5,739 nt of DNA. It comes from JADFUS01 sp036653215. GTDB taxonomy: Bacteria > Bacteroidota > Bacteroidia > Bacteroidales > Rikenellaceae. Below, piece after piece: positions 1 through 5,739 of the stretch (position 1 is its first letter; each line of letters begins with the position of its first letter). The position numbers and the translations under genes were made by a program. The stretch covers positions 1 through 5,739 of the forward strand of contig JAVVUK010000094.1 in the NCBI GenBank assembly GCA_036653215.1, given 5' to 3'. Under the pieces are notes generated by a model. That model was not told where the DNA came from and did not search any database. It saw only the letters and a list, made by a program, of their open reading frames with translations.

Positions 1-248
1 ATTACCCAACAGACATAATAACATTTGACAATACCGAATTGGGCATTATTGCAGGAGAGTTATTTATAAGTGTAGATACGGTAAAGGAAAATGCTAAACG
101 TTTTGAAACCTCCTTTGAAGACGAACTTCATCGTGTAATAATACACGGGGTGCTTCACCTTTTGAAATATGATGATACAAACGACGAACAGCAAGCAGAG
201 ATGACCTCTAAGGAGAACTTCTATTTAGAACGTTTAAAGGATGAATAG
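1..248 (+). CDS. ybeY: Endoribonuclease YbeY (rRNA maturation factor), 3' part only
   Basis: This is the C-terminal part of YbeY, a cytoplasmic metal-dependent RNase family involved in 16S rRNA 3'-end maturation and ribosome quality control. The frame is open from base 3 and gives 81 residues before TAG at 246-248; the usual length is about 140-160, so roughly the first 60 residues lie upstream. Visible family blocks are TDIITF (bases 9-26), the GELFIS strand (54-71), and the metal-site helix with two histidines in HGVLH (144-158). The family's third histidine is replaced by Asp (174-176), which I recall as common in Bacteroidota homologues. A Lys (165-167) replaces the usual Gly before it, which is less expected. 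A TTG at 39 is an internal codon, not the start, because conserved YbeY sequence precedes it. The stop lies inside mnmG, with an 8-base overlap, suggesting co-transcription. Identity is firm; catalytic competence is not proven. Confidence 0.92.
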   Translation, partial: YPTDIITFDNTELGIIAGELFISVDTVKENAKRFETSFEDELHRVIIHGVLHLLKYDDTNDEQQAEMTSKENFYLERLKDE

Positions 249-2112
249 TAATTACGATGTTATTGTCGTTGGAGCGGGGCACGCAGGGTGTGAGGCGGCA
301 GTAGCAGCGGCACGGCTTGGTGCGACTACCTTGTTAATAACTATGGATATGACCAAAATTGCGGCTATGTCGTGTAATCCTGCTATCGGTGGGGTTGCAA
401 AAGGACAGATAGTACGTGAGATAGATGCTTTGGGTGGTCAGATAGGTGTTATAACAGACAAGAGCACAATCCAATTTCGGATGTTAAACCTCTCGAAAGG
501 ACCTGCTATGTGGAGTCCAAGAGCTCAATGTGATAAATATCAATATTCAAACCTCTTTCGTGGAGTTGTAGAAAATTGCAAAGGTCTCTACCTGTGGCAA
601 GACAATGTGAATGAGCTTATTGTTGAAAATAGCATAGTTAAAGGAGTTAAGACACAATTAGGAATGACATTCACCTCTAAGGCAGTAGTGCTCACAAATG
701 GGACTTTTTTAGGCGGTGTTATACATATCGGTCGACATAGCATTTCCGGTGGTCGTATGGGCGATATGTCATCGGAAGGTCTTGGTGGTCAATTGCGTAG
801 CTTAGGTTTCGAGGTGGAACGCATGAAAACAGGAACCCCAGCACGTCTCGACGGTCGCACAATAGATTTTTCTAAGTTAACAGAGCAAAAGGGCGATGGT
901 GAGCCTTCGAAATTCTCATATCTTAATAGTAGCGTTCCTGTTGTAGATCAACGTCCTTGTTATATAGCATATACATCAAAAGAGGTGCACGAAAAGTTAA
1001 AAGAGGGGTTTGCCGACTCTCCGCTTTTCAATGGAACGATAAAGGGTAAAGGACCTCGTTACTGCCCAAGCATAGAAGATAAGATACACACCTTTGCTTC
1101 AAAAGATGAACATCAATTGTTTCTTGAACCTGAGGGACTTAACACAAATGAATATTACATAAATGGGTTTTCCTCATCTTTGCCTTTAGAGACACAAATT
1201 GCGGCTTTAAAGATGATAAAAGGACTTGAAAATGTACAACTTTACCGTCCCGGCTATGCAATAGAATACGACTATTTTCCTCCTATACAGATAAAACATA
1301 ATTTAGAGACTAAAAAAATAGAAAATCTATTTTTTGCTGGTCAGATTAATGGCACAACAGGATATGAGGAAGCGGCGGCACAAGGGCTTATTGCCGGCAT
1401 AAATGTGGTGTTGAAGATAAAAGGTAAAGAACCTTTCGTATTAGGGCGTGATCAAGCCTATATCGGGGTTTTGATAGACGACCTTGTGACTAAAGGTGTC
1501 GACGAGCCATATCGTATGTTTACCAGTCGTGCCGAGTATCGTATCTTGCTTAGACAAGGGAATGCCGATATTCGTCTTACAGAGTTAGGATATGAGTTAG
1601 GGCTTGTCTCTGAGGAACGTCTAAGACGTATGTCTTTTAAAAAGAAGATGATCGAGGCATTGGTCTCTTTTATAGAACAAGAAAGCGTCGCACCAAAGCA
1701 GGTCGATGAATATTTAGCCGTTGTAGGCTCTACACCACTTTCACAGAAGAGGAAATTGCAATATTTAGTTTTGCGTAACGGCGTTACAATAAACGGATTG
1801 ATGGATGTAGTTCCATCATTAAAAGAATTTATCGAGGGCAGTGGTATAGACAAAGAGATTATCTCGGAGGTGGAGCTTTTGATAAAATATGGGGGATATA
1901 TAGAAAGGGAAGATCTCCTTGCCCAAAAGATGCATAGATTGGAAGATATACGTATAAATCCCGATTTCGACTATGCGTCCTTAACCTCCCTCTCTATTGA
2001 GGCACGTCAGAAACTTGAAAGAATAAGACCTATCACAATAGGTCAAGCATCTCGCATATCGGGAGTATCTCCTGCTGATATTAATGTACTACTTGTCTTT
2101 TTTGGACGATAA
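241..2112 (+). CDS. mnmG: tRNA uridine-5-carboxymethylaminomethyl(34) synthesis protein MnmG (GidA)
   Basis: MnmG is the FAD-binding half of the MnmE-MnmG complex, which adds a (carboxymethyl)aminomethyl group to wobble U34 of certain tRNAs using methylene-tetrahydrofolate, NADH and GTP. The 623 residues match the usual 620-630. The N-terminal Rossmann FAD loop GAGHAG is at residues 11-16, followed by SCNPAIGGVAKGQ (44-56) and REIDALGG (59-66). The first GidA family signature, GPRYCPSIEDK with its conserved Cys275, is at 271-281. The second, AGQINGTTGYEEAAAQG, is at 366-382. RAEYRILLRQGNADIRL (430-446) opens the C-terminal region that in the family contacts MnmE and tRNA. The ATG at 241 puts the FAD loop at the normal distance from the N-terminus. 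The start lies within the end of ybeY with no Shine-Dalgarno sequence, so translation may be coupled. Leu84 sits in MLNLSKGPAMW where I recall Arg or Thr as usual. No frameshift or truncation. Confidence 0.98.
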   Translation: MNSNYDVIVVGAGHAGCEAAVAAARLGATTLLITMDMTKIAAMSCNPAIGGVAKGQIVREIDALGGQIGVITDKSTIQFRMLNLSKGPAMWSPRAQCDKYQYSNLFRGVVENCKGLYLWQDNVNELIVENSIVKGVKTQLGMTFTSKAVVLTNGTFLGGVIHIGRHSISGGRMGDMSSEGLGGQLRSLGFEVERMKTGTPARLDGRTIDFSKLTEQKGDGEPSKFSYLNSSVPVVDQRPCYIAYTSKEVHEKLKEGFADSPLFNGTIKGKGPRYCPSIEDKIHTFASKDEHQLFLEPEGLNTNEYYINGFSSSLPLETQIAALKMIKGLENVQLYRPGYAIEYDYFPPIQIKHNLETKKIENLFFAGQINGTTGYEEAAAQGLIAGINVVLKIKGKEPFVLGRDQAYIGVLIDDLVTKGVDEPYRMFTSRAEYRILLRQGNADIRLTELGYELGLVSEERLRRMSFKKKMIEALVSFIEQESVAPKQVDEYLAVVGSTPLSQKRKLQYLVLRNGVTINGLMDVVPSLKEFIEGSGIDKEIISEVELLIKYGGYIEREDLLAQKMHRLEDIRINPDFDYASLTSLSIEARQKLERIRPITIGQASRISGVSPADINVLLVFFGR

Positions 2113-2118
2113 ATAAAT

Positions 2119-4149
2119 ATGGAATTTAAATTAGTGTCTCAATATGAGCCCACAGGCGATCAGCCTGAGGCTATAAGGCAACTCATAGACGAGGTCGAGG
2201 GTGGGTCTCCACATTCTACCTTGTGGGGTGTCACAGGCTCTGGTAAAACTTTTACTATGGCAAATGTGATAAACCATTGCAATCGTCCAACACTAATTCT
2301 TAGCCATAACAAAACCCTTGCAGCACAACTCTATGAAGAGTTTAAGGCTTATTTTCCCGAAAACAGAGTTGAATATTTTGTTTCATATTACGACTACTAC
2401 CAACCAGAGGCATATCTCCCTAAGACAGATACATATATAGAAAAAGACTTGGCGATCAACGAAGAACTTGAGAAGTTGCGCCTAAGTACAACGTCGGCTT
2501 TGCTTTCTGGAAGGCGAGATCTTATCGTCGTGTCATCGGTTTCATGCCTCTATGGCATGGGTAACCCATCCGACTTTAAGGCTACAACAATCCTTCTCCG
2601 TGTAGGCACAGTATTAGGTCGTACAAAATTTATAAACCAACTTACGACAGCCTTATATTCTCGTAGCGAGGTTGATTTTTCACGTGGAACATTTAGGGTA
2701 AAGGGCGACACAATAGATGTTTTCCTTGCCTATGGAGACATAGCCTATCGTATTTCTTTTTACGACGAGGAGGTTGAACGCATAACAACAATAGACCCTT
2801 TGACTGGTGCTTTTATTGAAAATAACATAGAAGTAACAATTTTTCCTGCTACCATATTCGTAACGACAAAAGAACGTATGCACCGAGCCATAGCTGCAAT
2901 ACAAGACGATATGTTGTTACGTTTTAATGAACTTATGGAATATGGCAAGTCATTGGAGGCAAACAGGCTCAAAAGCAAGGTTGAGTATGATCTTGAGATG
3001 ATAAAAGAGATAGGTTACTGCTCAGGCATTGAAAACTATTCTCGTTATTTCGATGGGCGAGAACCCGGAAGCAGACCATTCTGTCTGTTAGACTATTTTC
3101 CAAAAGATTATATCCTATTTATTGATGAAAGTCACGTCACCCTACCTCAAGTTAAAGCTATGTATGGAGGCGACTTCTCACGAAAGACAAATCTTGTTGA
3201 ATATGGATTTCGACTTCCGGCTGCAATAGACAACAGACCACTAAAGTTTGATGAGTTTGAAAGTATGATTAACCAAGTGGTTTATGTAAGTGCCACGCCA
3301 TCGGACTATGAACTCATAAAATCGGAAGGTGTCGTTATCGAGCAGGCAATACGTCCAACAGGCTTGTTGGACCCTCCTATAGAAGTTGTACCAACAGACA
3401 ATCAGATAGATAGAGTGATGGAGGAGATCGCTGCTACCTTAACTAAAGGACAGAGGGTGATGATAACAACCCTCACAAAACGCATGGCAGAGGAGCTCAA
3501 CAAATACCTTGAAAATAGCGGCGTTCGGTGTAGCTATATACACTCAGATGTCGATAGCCTTACCCGTATCGAGATTATGGATAAGTTTCGAGAAGGGATC
3601 TTTGATGTCTTAATTGGAGTTAACCTTTTGAGAGAGGGGCTTGACTTCCCCGACGTGTCGTTAGTAATGATTATGGATGCCGACAAAGAGGGTTTTTTAA
3701 GGTCTGAAAGGTCGTTGATACAAACTGCCGGGCGTGCTGCACGTAACCCTGAAGGGCGTGTGTTGATGTTTGCCGATAGGATCACCATGTCTATGCAAAA
3801 AACCATAAATCAAACTAACAGACGACGAGAGAAACAACAACGATATAACGAGAAACACGGCATAACCCCAACACAAGCAGGGGTGAAGAGGGTGAATGAT
3901 GCTACCATGAAACTTCTTCAACATGGGAAAGAGGAAGAGGTGATTATAAACGCCTCTGACTTGGCAAAGATAAGCCTTACTATGGCAGCAGAAGCTCGTG
4001 TAGAATACCAAAAGTTAGACCTTCCAAGAATAAGAAAAGATATAGATATTGCTCGTTCAAGGATGGAAGCAGCGGCTAAGATAATGGATTTTGTGACGGC
4101 TCAAAAGGAGAGGGATGTGATGTTAGCGTTGCAAAAATTGATAGAATAA
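2119..4149 (+). CDS. uvrB: UvrABC system protein B (excinuclease subunit UvrB)
   Basis: UvrB is the damage-verifying helicase-like subunit of nucleotide excision repair. UvrA2 loads it on DNA, and it then recruits UvrC for dual incision. The 676 residues match the family. In order: YEPTGDQPEAI (9-19); Walker A GVTGSGKT (37-44); the tyrosine-rich beta-hairpin YYDYYQPEAYLP (90-101) that inserts between DNA strands; the central UvrA-interaction region, including GTFRVKGDTIDVF (190-202); Walker B-type DESH (336-339); SATP (391-394); LLREGLDFPDVSLV (503-516); and QTAGRAARN with the presumed arginine finger (535-543). A C-terminal UVR motif that binds UvrC lies at about 636-671, with F658, A661 and RD 665-666 kept. 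The segment from about 583 to 635 is poorly conserved linker. ATG at 2119 is 6 bases after the mnmG stop, with an A/T-rich leader and no Shine-Dalgarno, so it is probably transcribed with mnmG. All ATPase motifs are intact. Confidence 0.98.
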   Translation: MEFKLVSQYEPTGDQPEAIRQLIDEVEGGSPHSTLWGVTGSGKTFTMANVINHCNRPTLILSHNKTLAAQLYEEFKAYFPENRVEYFVSYYDYYQPEAYLPKTDTYIEKDLAINEELEKLRLSTTSALLSGRRDLIVVSSVSCLYGMGNPSDFKATTILLRVGTVLGRTKFINQLTTALYSRSEVDFSRGTFRVKGDTIDVFLAYGDIAYRISFYDEEVERITTIDPLTGAFIENNIEVTIFPATIFVTTKERMHRAIAAIQDDMLLRFNELMEYGKSLEANRLKSKVEYDLEMIKEIGYCSGIENYSRYFDGREPGSRPFCLLDYFPKDYILFIDESHVTLPQVKAMYGGDFSRKTNLVEYGFRLPAAIDNRPLKFDEFESMINQVVYVSATPSDYELIKSEGVVIEQAIRPTGLLDPPIEVVPTDNQIDRVMEEIAATLTKGQRVMITTLTKRMAEELNKYLENSGVRCSYIHSDVDSLTRIEIMDKFREGIFDVLIGVNLLREGLDFPDVSLVMIMDADKEGFLRSERSLIQTAGRAARNPEGRVLMFADRITMSMQKTINQTNRRREKQQRYNEKHGITPTQAGVKRVNDATMKLLQHGKEEEVIINASDLAKISLTMAAEARVEYQKLDLPRIRKDIDIARSRMEAAAKIMDFVTAQKERDVMLALQKLIE

Positions 4150-4172
4150 GAAAAGTTTTTCTAAAAAAACAC

Positions 4173-4180
4173 TATCTTTG
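4173..4180 (+). promoter_or_regulatory. Bacteroides-type -7 promoter element (TAnnTTTG) upstream of guaA
   Basis: TATCTTTG matches the Bacteroidota primary-sigma -7 consensus TAnnTTTG at every defined base. It sits in the only real intergenic gap of the window, just after a run of seven A (4163-4169). A clear TTTG -33 element is not present at the expected 19-21 base spacing, so the upstream half is weak or supplied by the A/T-rich tract. Transcription would start about 5-8 bases downstream, near 4185-4188. That leaves a leader of roughly 25 bases before the ATG at 4213, too short for a riboswitch. Inferred from sequence only. Confidence 0.62.
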
Positions 4181-4212
4181 TGAAAGAATTGGAAAATGTT
4201 ATGATAAAGAAT

Positions 4213-5739
4213 ATGCAAGAGAAAATATTAATTTTAGATTTTGGCTCACAAGTTACTCAGCTTATTGCACGTCGCATTAGAGAGCTTAACATATACTGTG
4301 AGATACACCCATATTCTCATTTCCCTGAGATTGATGAGAGTGTAAAAGGAGTTATCCTTTCGGGTAGTCCCTTCTCTGTGCGTCAGAAAGATGCTCCACG
4401 TGTCGACCTATCCAAAATAAAAGGAGAGATTCCTCTTTTGGGTATCTGCTATGGTGCTCAATATCTTGCACATTTCTTTGGGGGAGAGGTGAAACAAAGC
4501 GACAACCGTGAGTACGGACGTGCTATGTTTACCGCCAAGACTAACGATGTGTTGCTTAGTAAGCTTCCTAAGAAGACACAGGTGTGGATGTCTCATGGTG
4601 ATACCATATTCTCTATACCAAGCAAATACACCATAATAGGAAGTACGGCTGATGTTCCTGTTGCAGCATACAAAATAGAGGGTGAGCCTACATGGGGAAT
4701 ACAATTCCACCCTGAGGTATACCACTCTACAGACGGCATAAAGCTTCTTGAGGCTTTTGCAGTCGACATTTGTAGATGTGAGCAAAGTTGGACTCCTGCT
4801 TCTTACGTTACTACAACAGTAGAGTCTCTTAGAAAGCAAATAGGAGATGATAAAGTAATATTAGGACTTTCTGGAGGTGTAGATAGCTCTGTTGCTGCGG
4901 CTCTTCTACAACGTGCCATAGGAAAGAGTCTTACCTGCATATTTGTAGATATGGGACTTCTTCGCAAAGATGAGTTTGAAGATGTCCTTAAGTCATACGA
5001 GAGTATGGGGCTTAACGTTATCGGCGTTCGTGCCGGTGATAAGTTCCTTGCCGACCTTAAAGGAATTACCGATCCTGAGGCAAAACGTAAAGTCATAGGC
5101 GGAGATTTCATAGAAGTGTTCGACGCTGAAGCGCAAAAAATAACAAATGCTCGTTGGTTGGCTCAAGGGACTATATACCCCGATGTGATAGAGTCAATCC
5201 CTGTTAACGGACATTCGCAAACCATAAAGTCACATCATAATGTAGGAGGTCTTCCAGAGAAGATGAATTTGAAGATTGTTGAGCCTCTACGCCTGCTCTT
5301 CAAAGATGAGGTACGTCGTATCGGTGCGGAGATGAAAGTGCCTGCTAACATCCTTGCACGTCACCCATTTCCTGGTCCCGGACTTGGAATACGTATCTTG
5401 GGTGAGGTGACAAAAGAGAAAGTAACAATCCTTCAAGAGGCTGACAAGGTGTTTATAGATGCCTTGAAAGAGAGCGGTCTTTACGACAAGGTATGGCAAG
5501 CAGGGGTTATGCTACTTCCTGTGCAGAGCGTCGGTGTTATGGGTGATGAACGTACTTACGAGGGCTGTGTTGCTCTCCGTGCGGTCTCTTCAACCGATGG
5601 CATGACTGCCGACTGGGTTCATCTGCCATATGAGTTCCTTGCTAAAGTGTCAAACGACATCATAAACAAAGTTAAGGGGATCAACAGGGTAGTTTACGAC
5701 ATAAGTTCAAAACCACCAGCAACGATAGAGTGGGAATAA
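4213..5739 (+). CDS. guaA: GMP synthase (glutamine-hydrolysing)
   Basis: GuaA converts XMP to GMP with ATP and glutamine, the last step of guanine nucleotide synthesis, in the cytoplasm. From ATG 4213 the protein has 508 residues, as I recall for Bacteroidales GuaA. The N-terminal class I glutamine amidotransferase domain (about 1-187) has nucleophile Cys79 in LLGICYGAQ and the triad partners His166 and Glu168 in FHPEV. The ATP pyrophosphatase domain (about 200-385) has the P-loop SGGVDSS (220-226) and IKSHHNVGGLP (338-348). The C-terminal dimerisation and XMP-binding domain carries HPFPGPGLGIRILGEV (384-399), GVMGDERTYE (441-450) and the family's terminal KPPATIEWE. In-frame GTG 4180 and ATG 4201 lie upstream, but homologues begin MQEKI-ILDFGSQ and the GTG shares its G with the -7 promoter element, so 4213 is preferred. 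Leucine codons are strongly CTT-biased compared with mnmG. The window ends at the stop codon, so any terminator is outside. Confidence 0.97.
   Translation: MQEKILILDFGSQVTQLIARRIRELNIYCEIHPYSHFPEIDESVKGVILSGSPFSVRQKDAPRVDLSKIKGEIPLLGICYGAQYLAHFFGGEVKQSDNREYGRAMFTAKTNDVLLSKLPKKTQVWMSHGDTIFSIPSKYTIIGSTADVPVAAYKIEGEPTWGIQFHPEVYHSTDGIKLLEAFAVDICRCEQSWTPASYVTTTVESLRKQIGDDKVILGLSGGVDSSVAAALLQRAIGKSLTCIFVDMGLLRKDEFEDVLKSYESMGLNVIGVRAGDKFLADLKGITDPEAKRKVIGGDFIEVFDAEAQKITNARWLAQGTIYPDVIESIPVNGHSQTIKSHHNVGGLPEKMNLKIVEPLRLLFKDEVRRIGAEMKVPANILARHPFPGPGLGIRILGEVTKEKVTILQEADKVFIDALKESGLYDKVWQAGVMLLPVQSVGVMGDERTYEGCVALRAVSSTDGMTADWVHLPYEFLAKVSNDIINKVKGINRVVYDISSKPPATIEWE

Noticed and set aside
39..248. A separate small 69-aa gene starting at TTG 39
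   Set aside because: The same frame is open upstream to the window edge and encodes the conserved YbeY block TDIITF, so TTG is an internal Leu codon of a truncated ybeY.
1458..1853. Minus-strand open frame of 131 codons inside mnmG
   Set aside because: It lies wholly opposite conserved mnmG sequence, its translation shows no recognisable domain, and it has no promoter or spacing of its own. It is a shadow of the coding strand.
2680..4011. Several minus-strand open frames of 72-104 codons opposite uvrB
   Set aside because: They overlap each other in different frames and are antisense to conserved UvrB motifs. Nothing supports expression.
4149..4162. A/T palindrome AGAAAA-GT-TTTTCT after uvrB as a possible terminator
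   Set aside because: The stem is almost all A-T with a loop of only 2-4 bases, and it is followed by A rather than T on the + strand. It is too weak to call an intrinsic terminator.
4185..4212. Riboswitch or guanine-responsive leader upstream of guaA
   Set aside because: The probable leader is only about 25 bases and the whole gap is 63 bases, too short for a purine aptamer. No paired structure is evident.
4408..4839. Minus-strand open frame of 143 codons opposite guaA
   Set aside because: It is antisense to the conserved amidotransferase domain, its composition is rich in Cys, Arg and Ser as expected for a reverse-frame artefact, and it has no family resemblance.
1..5739. A novel defence, mobile or biosynthetic system in the window
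   Set aside because: Coding space is fully accounted for by four conserved housekeeping genes. The only non-coding gap is 63 bases and is explained by a promoter, and I saw no repeats, integration sites or unfamiliar proteins.

Overview
The window is an ordinary, almost fully coding stretch of a bacterial chromosome. It carries four genes head to tail on the + strand: the 3' end of ybeY (rRNA-processing metalloprotein), complete mnmG (tRNA wobble-uridine modification), complete uvrB (nucleotide excision repair) and complete guaA (GMP synthase). The window ends on the last base of the guaA stop codon. I found no RNA gene, mobile element, repeat array, CRISPR or phage-like gene.

The source is most likely a member of the Bacteroidota, probably Bacteroidales. 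The proteins resemble that lineage as I remember it: the YbeY stretch TDIITF followed by HRVIIHGVLHL, UvrB RPTGLLDPPIEV and QTAGRAARN, and the GuaA start MQEKILILDFGSQ. Genes begin without a Shine-Dalgarno sequence and after A/T-rich leaders. The only real intergenic gap holds a perfect Bacteroides-type -7 promoter element (TAnnTTTG). The DNA leans A+T-rich with frequent ATA isoleucine codons. I cannot name a genus.

Layout: ybeY (1-248, 5' end outside the window) overlaps mnmG (241-2112) by 8 bases. uvrB (2119-4149) follows after 6 bases. These three look like one transcription unit, probably with translational coupling between the first two. A 63-base gap (4150-4212) then carries a promoter-like element, and guaA follows with its start best placed at 4213, giving 508 aa. 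guaA is therefore probably transcribed from its own promoter, perhaps with read-through from upstream.

The four products do not form one pathway. YbeY and MnmG both serve translation, UvrB serves DNA repair and GuaA purine synthesis, so this is a housekeeping cluster. I see no evidence of an undescribed system. The points worth a second look are modest: altered residues around the YbeY metal site, the guaA start and promoter overlap, a marked shift in leucine codon use in guaA, the mnmG-uvrB-guaA gene order, and local divergence in UvrB.
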